Shown here piece by piece: positions 43,826-53,065 of a DNA stretch of 64,000 nt. Every line of letters starts with the position of its first letter. The first letter of the stretch is position 1. The notes under the pieces are model-generated. The model made no database searches. It was not told where the DNA came from and saw only the letters and a list, made by a program, of their open reading frames with translations. Source of the stretch: JACPPO01 sp965262505 (lineage in GTDB: Bacteria > Acidobacteriota > Vicinamibacteria > Vicinamibacterales > UBA2999); contig CBDHFM010000030.1 of the NCBI GenBank assembly GCA_965262505.1, positions 3,410,001 through 3,474,000 on the forward strand, in the 5' to 3' direction. Made by a program: the position numbers and the translations under genes.

Positions 43826-44370
43826 GGCGCATCCGTGCAATCCCCGTCGATCGTCTGGTCTTTGTGGACGAGTCCGGCGTCCACGCCGCGATGAGTCGGA
43901 GTCACACCTGGGTGAAGCGCGGCACTGAATTCATCGACCCCGTGCCCATGAATTGGGGCAAGACCCTGACACTGATCGGCGCGATTCGCCTCCACGGCTG
44001 GGTGGTGTTGCGGACCATGTTTGCCACCGCCAACGCCGAGCGGTTCGTCGCGTGGCTCACCACCCACCTGCTGCCGCGGCTGCAGGCCGGCGACGTGGTG
44101 GTCATGGACAACCTGCGGGCCCATCATGACCCGCGCGTGGCGTCGCGGTGCCGCGCGCGCGGCGTCCGCCTGCTGTACCTGCCGCCATACTCGCCCGACC
44201 TCAACCCGATTGAGGCCGGCTGGGCCCTCCAGAAACAACATCTCCGCACGTACGCGCCGCGCTCACCCGACAACCTGCGCCGAGTGGCCCGCTGCGCCCG
44301 CTATCGCATCACACCCCACCATTGCCACCAGTGGTTCGCTCATGCGGGTTACCAAGCTCAACTCAGTTGA
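43783..44370 (+). CDS. IS630-family transposase, DDE frame
   Basis: VDRLVFVDESGVHAAMSRSH (Asp), VVVMDNLRAHHDPRV (Asp) and PYSPDLNPIEAGWALQKQHL (Glu) form the complete catalytic triad. There is no good start of its own, so it depends on frameshifting from 43415. Confidence 0.85.
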   Translation: MARPAVRAKRRRFLRRIRAIPVDRLVFVDESGVHAAMSRSHTWVKRGTEFIDPVPMNWGKTLTLIGAIRLHGWVVLRTMFATANAERFVAWLTTHLLPRLQAGDVVVMDNLRAHHDPRVASRCRARGVRLLYLPPYSPDLNPIEAGWALQKQHLRTYAPRSPDNLRRVARCARYRITPHHCHQWFAHAGYQAQLS

Positions 44371-44404
44371 TCGGTGGGGTTAGGTTCACGCTCCGGTCTT
44401 TCGA

Positions 44405-45277
44405 GTGCTCCCCCACAGGCTGGCCTGCGATATTCTTCACGAGCCCGTGCCGCCACGTATTTTCCTCACTCGCGATCCCGATTCCCTCAAGCTCATCACT
44501 CAAGCCCCTCTCGACCATCTCATTACATCCTGCAAGGTTGAGCGGACCCGTCATGGATTCCGCTTTGCCTGGACTCGGGAGACACGCGTATCCTTGCCAG
44601 CCCCGACCGACCTTCTGGAACAATTTCTGAACACGAAGACCGAGGACGAACTCTTCCGTTTCGCGCGGCGCTTCGGCCCGTTGGGCGTATTCGAGCGAAA
44701 AGGTGTCGTGCACGCCTCCCCGGCCGATCTCGAACACGTGCACGGCAGCCACTTCGAATCGCTGAACGCATGGCGTCAGACTCGCGACACGTTCGAGGAC
44801 ATGCTTGACATGGCGGCGCTGGCACAGGAAACGAAAGGGATCGCCAAGCTAAGGGACTACGGGCTTTCACCGCCCAAGACGTGGCGCACGGCAAACCCTC
44901 GCGAGCGGCGTGTGTGGGGACCGTGGCTCTTGCCAGGCCTGCTCGAAGAATTCGTGCGCGATTGCCGACTGCGGCCGACGGTCCGTTTCTGGCCCACGCA
45001 GCAGTTGGTCTTTGTCGACGCCATCGGGTTCATGGGTTTCGGCCTTTCACTGTGTGGTGCACTGACCGTCCAAACGATCGCCGCGTCACTCGGTCGAGGT
45101 TTCACATACTGTTCATCCTGCGGCGCACTTTATACGCCCACGCGGAGGCCGTCTGCAGGGCGCCGCCATTACTGTCCCGCCTGCCGGGCGGCGGGCGCCC
45201 CTACACGTGACGCCAAGGTGGACATGGCCGCCAGACGTCGCACCGAGGGCCGTAAACGCGCGCGATCGCACAAGTAG
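44405..45277 (+). CDS. Zinc-ribbon protein of unknown function (290 aa)
   Basis: The N-terminal two-thirds is helical and charged without a known domain (EDELFRFARRFGPLGVFER). The C-terminus has a CGNR/ABATE-like zinc ribbon: YCSSCGALYTPTRRPSAGRR HYCPACRAAG, then a basic tail ending RKRARSHK. This suggests nucleic-acid binding. The start is uncertain because the IS630 element ends only 35 bp upstream. The gene precedes the recombinase with a small gene between and may be part of the integration module. Confidence 0.6.
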   Translation: MLPHRLACDILHEPVPPRIFLTRDPDSLKLITQAPLDHLITSCKVERTRHGFRFAWTRETRVSLPAPTDLLEQFLNTKTEDELFRFARRFGPLGVFERKGVVHASPADLEHVHGSHFESLNAWRQTRDTFEDMLDMAALAQETKGIAKLRDYGLSPPKTWRTANPRERRVWGPWLLPGLLEEFVRDCRLRPTVRFWPTQQLVFVDAIGFMGFGLSLCGALTVQTIAASLGRGFTYCSSCGALYTPTRRPSAGRRHYCPACRAAGAPTRDAKVDMAARRRTEGRKRARSHK

Positions 45278-45343
45278 ATATTTGAGGGATATTCGAGCGG
45301 TACTGTTGCTGCGGCGGTGGCACAGGCTGAGACACCTCATCCG

Positions 45344-45460
45344 ATGCCTCCCCCGAGCGATGATCCGGCACTCCGGCAGTTGATCGAGAACGTGGTCATT
45401 CCTGCGTTAATGGAGCGGCTCCTCCGTGGCAAGGACGCCTCGGACGTGAAGCCGTCATAG
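45344..45460 (+). CDS. Small protein upstream of the recombinase (38 aa)
   Basis: MPPPSDDPALRQLIENVVIP ALMERLLRGKDASDVKPS ends 9 bp before the recombinase start. The helix LRQLIENVVIPALMERLLRG is amphipathic. Because of its position and size it could be a recombination directionality factor or leader protein, but no sequence family supports this. Confidence 0.4.
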   Translation: MPPPSDDPALRQLIENVVIPALMERLLRGKDASDVKPS

Positions 45461-45469
45461 AATCGAGCC

Positions 45470-47137
45470 ATGCGCACCGCCTGTTACGCCCGCTTTTCCT
45501 CGGACCTTCAGCGAGAAACGTCCCTCGAAGATCAGATCCGCGTCTGCCGCGAGTACGCCGAGCAGCAGTGCTGGACCTGGCAACAGGAACACATCTACAG
45601 AGACGCGGCTATCTCAGGGGCCTCCATGGACAGCCGCCCGGGCCTACAGGGCCTGTTGAAGGCGACGACCACCACGCCTCCGGCCTTCGACGTCCTCCTG
45701 GTGGACGACAGCAGTCGCGTTGCCCGCGATTTGCGAGACGCGCTCGATATCCTGCGGCGGCTCCGCTTCGCCCGCATCCGGGTCCTGTACCTCTCGCAGG
45801 GTATTGATTCAGATCACGAACAGGCGGAAACCCTGATGACGGTGCATGGGCTCGTCGATGGCCTCTACCTCCAGGAAATGTCGAGCAAGATCCGTCGGGG
45901 CCTGGCTGGCCAGCTTACCCGCGGGTTCGCCACCGGCGGCGCGACTCTCGGCTACCGCACCGTGTCGGTACCTGACCCCGCCAACGCCGGTGACACCCTG
46001 GGTCGCCGCGTCGAGATCGATCCAGTGGAGGCGACGTGGATCCGCCGTATTTTCGAGTGGTTTGCCGACGGCCTGTCCTACACAGAGATCATCACCAGAC
46101 TCAACCAGGGTGGCGCACCCGCCCCGCGTGGCGGCGGCAGTTGCGGCCACTGGCGCGTCGCGGCGGTGCGGCGTCTTCTGGCCAATGAGCGGTACCTGGG
46201 CCAGTTGATCTGGGGACGCACACGCGTCGAGCAAAACCCCTACACCCGCAGGAAGGTCCAGCGGCCAGTGCCCCGCAGCCAGTGGCGGATCGCCCACCAT
46301 CCGGAACTGCGCATCGTGCCTGACGAACTCTGGGAGCGCACCCAGCACCGGCGTCACCTGGTCACCGAGCAGCTCAACGGCCAACGCCAGCTGGGCCGGA
46401 CCCTACTCCGGGGCCGCTCAGGGCTCGTGCATGGGCGCGGGTTACTCACGGGCTTTCTGCGGTGCGGCACGTGCGGCCGCGCCATCTCCGTCGTGAACCG
46501 TCATCGGTACCGGGGACGGGACTACCGATACTACGGGTGTGCCAACCATGCCAAGAACGGACGGACCGCCTGTGAGAACCGCGTCACCGTCCGTGGGGAG
46601 GAGGCTGAGCGCGCGCTCCTGGCCGGCCTGCAGGTCGAGGTCACCCAACCCAGCACCGTGGACTACCTCGTGGCGAAGCTCTCTGAGGCGCTCCAGGCTG
46701 CGTGTGATGCACGGCCGCAGCGGCGTGACGCCCTCCTGCAGCAACGAGAGACCCTCACTCAGAAGATTCGCCGTCTAGTGACGGCCGTCGAGGGCGGTAC
46801 CGCAAGCCAAGCCCTCCTCCACGCGCTGGCACAGCGCGAAGACGAACTGGCCAAGGTTGAGGCGGCCATCACCAACATCGAGGCCCCTCCAGCTCCGGAA
46901 CGCCTGACTGTGCTCCCGAGCTGGGTGAAACAGCAAGTGGCCAACGTCGTCGACCTGCTCCACGATCGACCAGAGCGGCTGAGGGCGGAACTCATACGGC
47001 TCGGGGTCCAGTTCACGCTCCACCCAGTCTTCGATGTCCCTGACGGCGAGAAGCCGTATCTACGGGCGGTTGGCGAGGGCAATTTCGAGGCGCTCGTCAG
47101 CGCCGGCAGTCCGTTTCCTCTTACCGATCGCTCTCTC
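45470..47137 (+). CDS. Large serine recombinase (integrase) of the 42.8-kb element
   Basis: A resolvase domain with the catalytic Ser in CYARFSSDLQRETSLEDQIR (about residue 10) precedes the recombinase domain (residues ~165-270) and a zinc ribbon (CGTCGRAISVVNRH...YYGCANHAKNGRTAC). A coiled coil follows (LLQQRETLTQKIRRLVTAVE). Codons 1-556 are element DNA. In this integrated state the frame runs through attR into transposase codons up to 47788 (772 aa in all). In the circle it would end with a 25-residue tail (4356-4433). ATG 45470 follows ATCGAGCC. It catalyses integration and excision at TCCA. Confidence 0.9.
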
Positions 47138-47155
47138 CACCAAGCCGATCTGGAT
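47120..47155 (+). other. attR: attR of the serine-recombinase element
   Basis: Half-site CTTACCGATCGCTCTC (47120-47135), core TCCA (47136-47139), then transposase flank CCAAGCCGATCTGGAT. Combined with attL it gives an attP with 13 of 16 matching inverted arms, and an attB GATTCCG TCCA CCAAGCC identical to the uninterrupted copy at 23098. Confidence 0.85.
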
Positions 47156-47840
47156 GACCTGAAAGGCCTGTACCACGTGAACTTGGTGGACGAGGTCACC
47201 CAGTTCCAGTTCATCGGCTCGGTCGAGCACCTCCATGCCGCGTGCCTGGCGCCGGTCCTCAGCGCCCTGCTCCGAGCCTTCCCCTTCACCCTCCACGGCT
47301 TTCACTCCGACAACGGCTCGGAATACGTCAACCGCACCGTCGCCGCGCTGCTCGAAGCCCTCCACATCGACGAGTTCACCAAGTCCCGAGCCCGACACAC
47401 CAACGGCAGCGCCCTCGTCGAGAGCAAGAACGGCTCGGTCGTCCGCAAGCACCTCGGCTACGGCCACATCCCCAGCCGCCACGCCCAACGCGTCAACGAC
47501 TTCACCCAGAACGTCCTCTCGCCCTATCTCAACTTCCACCGGCCCTGCTTCTTCCCCTCCGAGACCGTCGACGCCAAGGGCCGCCGCCGCAAGCGCTACC
47601 GCGACGCCGACATCATGACGCCCTATGAGAAGCTCAAGTCGCTCCCCGAGGCCGCCGTCTACCTCACCCCGGGGACCACCTTCCAACAGCTCGACGCCGT
47701 CGCCTTCGCCCTGAGCGACAATGATGCCGCGCGCGCCCTGCACGAGGCACGCGCACGGCTATTCCGGTCTATTGACCCGGCTGCCTGACATGTCCGGCTC
47801 ATCGATCCGCTTCAGGCTCATTTCTGGATTGGAAAGGACT
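47136..47840 (+). mobile_element. Right part of rve-transposase IS, copy 1
   Basis: It continues the IS interrupted at 4357, ends GGAAAGGACT at 47840, and is followed by the target duplication TAGGC. Confidence 0.88.
47138..47788 (+). pseudogene. rve-type transposase catalytic part, fused to the recombinase
   Basis: HQADLDDLKGLYHVNLVDEV TQFQFIGSVEHLH, then FHSDNGSEYVN and ALVESKNGSVVRK, ending RSIDPAA and TGA. This is the C-terminal half of copy 1, now in frame behind the recombinase codons. The first catalytic Asp (VRVDSV) stayed on the left side of the element at 4346. Confidence 0.85.
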
Positions 47841-48843
47841 TAGGCCGCCTCGACCGGATTCTGGACCATGTGCGCCAGCGCCGCCTCGACGACCTCGCGC
47901 GGATGGTCCGTCTCCTCGGCCGCCCAGTCCCGGAAGCTGGACCGGAATCCATGCGGCACGCAGGCGATGCCGTAGCGCGCGAGCAGCAGGCGCAGTTGTG
48001 GGACAGCCAGCCGCCGGCCGCTCCGGCTGGGGAACACGAGCGGGCCGTCGCCAAGCGTCCGCGCGGCGGCGAGGATCGCCCGCGCCCGCCCGCACAGCGG
48101 GACCCGGTGGTCGCGCTTCATCTTCATCCGCGTGGCCGGGATGGTCCACACGTGGTCCGCCGTATCCATCTCGTCCCACGCGGCGAGCCGGACCTCGCCC
48201 GACCGCGCGGCCGTCAGCACCAAAAACTCGAACGCCAGCGTGACGGCCTGCGGCGCGCCTGACGCCCGCACCGTCGCGAGCGCCGCGGCGACCTCCCGGT
48301 GCGGCAACGCCCGCATGTGCTGCACGATGTTGCGCTGGGGACCGAGCACCGGTCCGACCCGGTCGGACGGGTTGTCGGTGCGCAGGTTCATGGCGATGGC
48401 CCACTCCAGCACGGTGTGGATTCGCTGCTTGACGGTCTTGGCCATGACCGGCTTGGTGTGCCAGATGGGGGTGAGGATCGCGAGCACGTCGGCGCTGGCC
48501 ACCTCCGAGATCGGCCGCCGGCCGATGCGCGGGAACGCGTAGCGTTCCAGGCTGCCTCGCCACGCCTGCACCTGCGCGGGGGTCTTCCACCCGGCCCGCT
48601 TCTGGTCGATCACCGTGGTCGCGGCCTCGGCGAAGGTGGGCGTCCCCTGGACGCGGCGCCTGTCGGCGAGTGGGTCGCCGCCCGCGCGGGCGAGCTTCCG
48701 GTTGGCCACGGCCTGCTCGCGGGCCTCGGCCAGCGAGACGAGGGCGACGGCGCCGAGGCCAAGTTCGCAGCGCCGGCCGCGGATGACGAGGCGCTGGATC
48801 CAGCTGCGGGCCCCGGTCGGCTGGACGTAGAGGTAGAGTATCT
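47841..48843 (-). pseudogene. P4-type tyrosine integrase, body (split, N-terminus lost)
   Basis: LYLYVQPTGARSWIQRLVIR (N-terminal DUF4102-like domain) is followed by the core-binding region and catalytic boxes: Arg in LTAARSGEVRLAAWDEMD, HGFRSSFRDWAAEE and AALAHMVQNPVEAA, then a stop created by the rve IS. The catalytic Tyr and 33 further codons lie at 2223-2322. The first ~20 codons are replaced at about 48843 by an IS3 fragment. It is non-functional, but it shows that the sequences at 2.3 and 47.8 kb were once contiguous. Confidence 0.88.
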
Positions 48844-48846
48844 CTC

Positions 48847-49160
48847 GATGCGGTACACGGATCGCCTCGTGGACACCGGCATCGCGCCGGGGGTCGGCAG
48901 CCAAGGTGATGCCGATGACCGTGCCCTCGCCGAGTCGGTGATCGGCGTGTACAAGACGGAGATGATTCGACGGAAGGGCCCGTGGCGCACCCTCGAGGCC
49001 GTGGAGTTCGCCACTGTGACGTGGGTGGACTGGTTCAACACGCGACGCCTGTTGGGGCCTCACGTGGACATTCCGCCAGCAGAGTTCGAGGCGCAGTACT
49101 ATGCCCAGGCCGCAGTGGCCTGATTCAACAAATTCGGTCTCCGATGTTCCCGGTACGATT
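48847..49160 (+). pseudogene. IS3-family OrfB C-terminal fragment with IS end
   Basis: MRYTDRLVDTGIAPGVGSQG, then ALAESVIGVYKTEMIRRKGP WRTLEAVEFATVTWVDWFNT and QYYAQAAVA with TGA at 49121-49123. The Glu of the DDE core (LAESVIG) is present. The element's terminus TCAACAAATTCGGTCTCCGA follows to about 49163. It has cut both the integrase N-terminus and the methyltransferase fragment. Confidence 0.8.
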
Positions 49161-49163
49161 CAG

Positions 49164-49335
49164 AAAGTGGTGGCCCCAGATCGTGCGGCGGTTCTGCTCT
49201 GGGGTGCGCGTGTAGACGACGAGCTGGCCGGCGGGGGTGAGCACCCGCGCCGCCTCGCCAGCAAACCGGGCGAGGTCGAAGTGGTGCACGGCATTGAAGC
49301 AGGTCATCACGTCACAGGCTCCGATGACAGTTCAC
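49164..49335 (-). pseudogene. SAM-dependent methyltransferase fragment
   Basis: VIGACDVMMTCFNAVHHFDL ARFAGEAARVLTPAGQLVVY TRTPEQNRRTIWG is the post-motif-I part of a Methyltransf_11-type domain. It is truncated by the IS3 end on one side and by the RecD2 gene start on the other. Confidence 0.65.
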
Positions 49336-49339
49336 GCCC

Positions 49340-51589
49340 ATGACCCCCGGCCCGAACCCGTCCGCTGACCACCGCGACCGGACCCCCGCCGACCAAGCCG
49401 GCCGACGAGACGGCGCACCTGGCCGCGAGGTGCTGGCCGGCCTCGTCGAGCGGGTCACCTTCCACAACCCCGAGACCGGCTTCTGCGTGCTCCGTATCAA
49501 GGCCCGCGGCCACCGCGATCTCGTCACCGCGGTGGGCCATGCCGCGACGATTTCGGCCGGCGAATGGATCACCGCCACGGGGGAATGGATAAACGACAGG
49601 ACCCATGGGCTGCAATTCCGTGCACGCTTCCTGAAGGCCTCCGCTCCCTCGTCGGTCGAAGGCATCGAAAAATATCTCGGCTCCGGCATGATCCGAGGCA
49701 TCGGTCCGGTCTATGCCACGCGGATGGTCCGCCTGTTCGGCACGGACGTCTTCGACATCATCGAGGCCAGTCCGGCGCGTCTGCGCGAGGTCGAGGGGAT
49801 CGGTCCGAAGCGGGCCAACAGGATTACCGCGGCCTGGGCGGACCAGAAGAGGATCCGCGAGATCATGGTGTTCCTGCACCAGCACGGCGTCGGCACGGCC
49901 CGCGCGGTGCGCATCTTCAAGACCTACGGCGCCGATGCCGTGCAGGTCATGAGCGAGAACCCCTACCGGCTGGCCCGCGACATCCGGGGCATCGGTTTCC
50001 GCACCGCCGATCTGATCGCGGCAAGACTCGGCATCGAGAAGACCGCGATGATCCGGGTACGCGCCGGGATCGCGTTCGCGCTGACCGAGGCCATGGGCGA
50101 TGGCCATTGCGGATTGCCCACCTCGGAGCTGACCACGCTTGCGGTGAAGCTGCTCGAGGTGCCAGAGGACCTCATCGCCTCGGCGCTCGAGCAGGAACTG
50201 GCGGAGCAGACCGTGACCGCCGACAGCGTGGCCGGCACCCCCTGCGTGTTCCTGAGCGGGCTCTATCGTGCCGAACAGTCGGTCGCTGGACACCTGCGCC
50301 GTGTAACCGGCGGCCCCGTGCCCTGGCCGGAAATCGATGCGGCCAAGGCGCTGCCCTGGGCCGAGGCCCGCACCGGCCTGACCCTGGCCGACAGTCAGGC
50401 CGAAGCCGTGCGCCTCGCGCTGCGCTCGAAGACGACGGTGATCACCGGCGGTCCTGGTGTGGGCAAGACCACCATCGTTAAGACCATTCTGCGGATCCTG
50501 CAGGCCAAGGCCGTGACACTCCTGCTGTGCGCGCCCACGGGCCGGGCCGCCAAGCGCATGTCGGAGGCCACCGGCATGGAGGCCAAGACCATTCACCGGC
50601 TGCTGGAGGTCGATCCCAAAACCTTCGGCTTCCGCCGCAATGAGGACAACCCGCTCAAGTGCGATCTGCTCGTGGTGGACGAAAGCTCGATGGTCGATGT
50701 CCTGCTGATGCAAGCGCTGCTGCAAGCCGTGCCCGATCATGCCGCCCTGCTGCTCGTCGGCGACATTGACCAGTTGCCCTCGGTCGGCCCCGGCCAGGTG
50801 CTCGCGGACATCATCGGCTCCGGTGCGATTCCGGTCGTGCGCCTGACCGACGTGTTCCGGCAGGCGGCCAAGAGCCGGATCGTCATCAATGCGCATCGGA
50901 TCAACGCGGGCCAGATGCCGGAGTTCGATGCGGGGGAGGGCGACAGCGACTTCTACTTTGTGCCGGCGGAGAATCCCGAACAAGCGGTGGAACGCATCCT
51001 GACCCTGGTCCGCGAGCGCATTCCCCGCCGGTTTGGCCTCGATCCGGTGCGCGACATCCAGGTGCTGTGCCCGATGAACCGGGGCGGTGTCGGCGCGCGG
51101 TCCCTCAATGTCGAGTTGCAGGCGGCGCTGAACCCAGCCGGCGAGGAGAAGGTCGAGCGCTTCGGCTGGACCTTCTCGCCCGGCGACAAGGTCATGCAGA
51201 TCGAGAACGATTACGACAAGGACGTCTACAACGGCGACATCGGCACCGTGGAAGGCGTCAATGTCGAGGAGGGAGAGCTAATCGCCCAGTTCGACGGCCG
51301 CCGCATCGCGTACGGCTTCGGCGAACTGGACATGTTGGTGCTCGCCTATGCGGCGACGATCCACAAGAGCCAGGGCTCGGAATACCCCGCCGTGGTCATC
51401 CCGGTGCTGACACAGCACTACGCCATGCTGCAGCGCAATCTGCTCTACACCGGCATCACGCGGGGCAAACAGCTCGTCGTGCTGGTCGGCCAGAAGAAGG
51501 CCGCCGCCATCGCGGTGAAAAATGTCTCCGGCCGGCGGCGCTGGTCGAAGCTCGATGAATGGCTGGTGTCCAAGGCGACACTCAGATAG
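49340..51589 (+). CDS. recD2: RecD2-type ATP-dependent DNA helicase (749 aa)
   Basis: The N-terminal OB-like domain (EVLAGLVERVTFHNPETGFC VLRIKA) is followed by helix-hairpin-helix repeats (GIGPVYATRMVRLFG, VEGIGPKRANRITAAW), Walker A GGPGVGKTTIV (about residue 371), Walker B VVDESSMVD, LVGDIDQLPSVGPG and the C-terminal YAATIHKSQGSEYPAV, TGITRGKQ. The length matches RecD2 (about 720-780). It unwinds DNA 5' to 3' in repair independently of RecBC. The gene is intact, alone and on the plus strand. Its codons and sequence look proteobacterial-like, so it may have been acquired. Confidence 0.93.
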   Translation: MTPGPNPSADHRDRTPADQAGRRDGAPGREVLAGLVERVTFHNPETGFCVLRIKARGHRDLVTAVGHAATISAGEWITATGEWINDRTHGLQFRARFLKASAPSSVEGIEKYLGSGMIRGIGPVYATRMVRLFGTDVFDIIEASPARLREVEGIGPKRANRITAAWADQKRIREIMVFLHQHGVGTARAVRIFKTYGADAVQVMSENPYRLARDIRGIGFRTADLIAARLGIEKTAMIRVRAGIAFALTEAMGDGHCGLPTSELTTLAVKLLEVPEDLIASALEQELAEQTVTADSVAGTPCVFLSGLYRAEQSVAGHLRRVTGGPVPWPEIDAAKALPWAEARTGLTLADSQAEAVRLALRSKTTVITGGPGVGKTTIVKTILRILQAKAVTLLLCAPTGRAAKRMSEATGMEAKTIHRLLEVDPKTFGFRRNEDNPLKCDLLVVDESSMVDVLLMQALLQAVPDHAALLLVGDIDQLPSVGPGQVLADIIGSGAIPVVRLTDVFRQAAKSRIVINAHRINAGQMPEFDAGEGDSDFYFVPAENPEQAVERILTLVRERIPRRFGLDPVRDIQVLCPMNRGGVGARSLNVELQAALNPAGEEKVERFGWTFSPGDKVMQIENDYDKDVYNGDIGTVEGVNVEEGELIAQFDGRRIAYGFGELDMLVLAYAATIHKSQGSEYPAVVIPVLTQHYAMLQRNLLYTGITRGKQLVVLVGQKKAAAIAVKNVSGRRRWSKLDEWLVSKATLR

Positions 51590-51719
51590 GGATTCTGTGT
51601 AGATCGAGGCGTTGTTGCATGAAGACCCGCGACGGGTGGGGCGGTTTGGCCCGTACTTCTCGTGACCCTCCGCATCCACCATTGTTCGGTTTCCGACGGC
51701 TTCCCGTGACGTCCCATGA
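51590..51719. other. intergenic, possible IS remnant
   Basis: The minus strand shows MGRHGKPSETEQWWMRRV, resembling a transposase start, but it is too short to assign. Confidence 0.25.
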
Positions 51720-52936
51720 GGGTGCTTGCGCCGGTCACTGTTGATCGGTAGCCTTCAGCTCTGCGGTCGTGACGGAAACGACAGGTCTCGCGCCCCCGTA
51801 CACTTGAGCAATGAACGAGATCGACGGGGTGGCGTGCGGCACGCCCGGGTGAGACAACCGTGGAAAGCCGGGCCTCAACCTCGTGGGCTACGGCTCGTTC
51901 GCCACGAAGTCCGGTCGACGGCAGCGGTACCGATGCACCGTCTGCAGGGGCACGCTGAGTACGAACACGGGGACCGCGTACAGCGGGCTTCGCTGCACCC
52001 GACGGGAGTTCGACCACGTAGCCAGCTTACGCGTCGAAGGCGTGAGCATTTCTGCGACGGCCCGGGTCACGGGCCATTCCCGCAACACCGTCGCGCGCTG
52101 GCTCGAGCGGGCCTCGACGGCCGCAAGGCACTTCAACGACCGGATGGTGCGCGATTTTGACCTCATTGAGCTGCAGGCTGATGAGCTCTGCACGTTCGTT
52201 GGCAACAAGAACACGACGGTCTGGCTGTTTGCGACCATCGAGGTATCCTCCCGGTTGTGGGCCGGGAGCGTCCTGGGCCGCCGCTCCGATCGCAACGCCA
52301 GAGCCGTCATCAGCGACGTCATCCGCCGAGGGCGAGTCGTCGGATCGCCCCTGATCGCCACCGATGGCTTCGAGTACTACGTCGGGGCGATTCGGGGCCT
52401 CTTTGGGTCAGCGTGCGTCTATGGTCAAGTGCTCAAGACACGGCGGAACAACCGTGTCGTCCGGGTCGAGCGTCGCGTGAAGATCGGCACGGCGACTCGA
52501 CTGAAGGCCGCGCTGTGGGCGTCGGAGGATTCAGAGACCCTGAACACCTCGTTCGTTGAGCGCCTCAACCTCACGATTCGGCAAGGCTCAGCGTACTTGC
52601 GCCGTCGATCGCCGTGCCATGCCCGATGCGAAGAGCGGCTCCGCGGGCACGTGGAGCTCTTGCGGTGTCATTACAACTTCGGACGGCCGCACAGGGCGTT
52701 GAAGTTCGGGCGCGAGACCAGGACGCCAGCGATGCAGGCCGGGGTGGTCAGCACGCGACTGAACTGGAGCGACATCTTCACGGCGCGCGGTCTCTCTCGA
52801 CGTTTCTTTGTGGCGGTCGTGCGCATTCCCGTGATCGTCCAGCGCAGAGAACCTGGCACAGCCGAGCTGCCGACGTTCTCGTGGCCGTACGAACAACGAA
52901 CGGCTGCCTGATCAACAGCGAGCGGCACAAGCACCC
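51720..52936 (+). mobile_element. IS1-like element with zinc-ribbon transposase
   Basis: GGGTGCTTGCGCCGGTCACT GTTGATC (51720) and, complemented, GGGTGCTTGTGCCGCTCGCT GTTGATC (to 52936) are long terminal inverted repeats. The same ends occur on the 159-bp MITE at 56803. Confidence 0.85.
51811..52911 (+). pseudogene. IS1-like transposase with in-frame TGA at codon 14
   Basis: From ATG 51811 the frame reads MNEIDGVACGTPG, TGA (51850-51852), then DNRGKPGLNLVGYGSFATKS GRRQRYRCTVCRGTLST. This is a zinc ribbon in which a Cys would be expected at the TGA. Downstream, the IS1/rve-like core is intact (LIELQADELCTFVGNKNT, LIATDGFEYYVGAI, TSFVERLNLTIRQGSAYLRR). A GTG at 51883 could start a shorter protein lacking the first zinc ligands. 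It is probably inactive or dependent on internal initiation. Confidence 0.75.
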
Positions 52937-53065
52937 GCCGCGCTACACTGCCACCGACCGCTTCAAGTTGACAATGCCCTCGCGTAATCATCGATCCAGT
53001 CGGGCGGTCGAGATCGTGCGATCTCCCGATCGCGACGTGTCACAGCATAACGATCACCCATCCTC

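Larger units (their letters stand above)
43366..44370 (+). mobile_element. IS630-family element with frameshifted transposase
   Basis: CCTGAGTTGATCTAAC at the left and, complemented, ACTGAGTTGAGCTTGG at the right edge are short inverted repeats. Two overlapping frames encode one transposase, with A8 (about 43757-43764) at the switch. Confidence 0.75.
4354..47139. mobile_element. 42.8-kb integrative element with large serine recombinase
   Basis: The element spans the two TCCA cores at 4354-4357 and 47136-47139, giving a 42,782-bp circular form. It sits inside an rve transposase gene. The two gene halves join without loss of a base to match the uninterrupted copy 2. The recombinase gene lies at the right end. 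Cargo includes replication genes (HUH Rep, RepA), a terminase-like gene, a restriction-modification gene, an OLD-like ATPase, a TonB receptor, a metalloprotease and many IS elements. No conjugation genes were seen, so it may be a plasmid-derived or mobilisable element rather than a self-transmissible ICE. Confidence 0.8.

Noticed and set aside
45470..47788. A genuine evolved recombinase-transposase fusion protein
   Set aside because: The junction falls exactly at the att core, and the missing parts of both proteins are found at the other att site, so the fusion is a by-product of integration.
49307..50983. 558-codon frame antisense to recD2
   Set aside because: Shadow of the RecD2 gene; Gly/His/Arg-rich without motifs.
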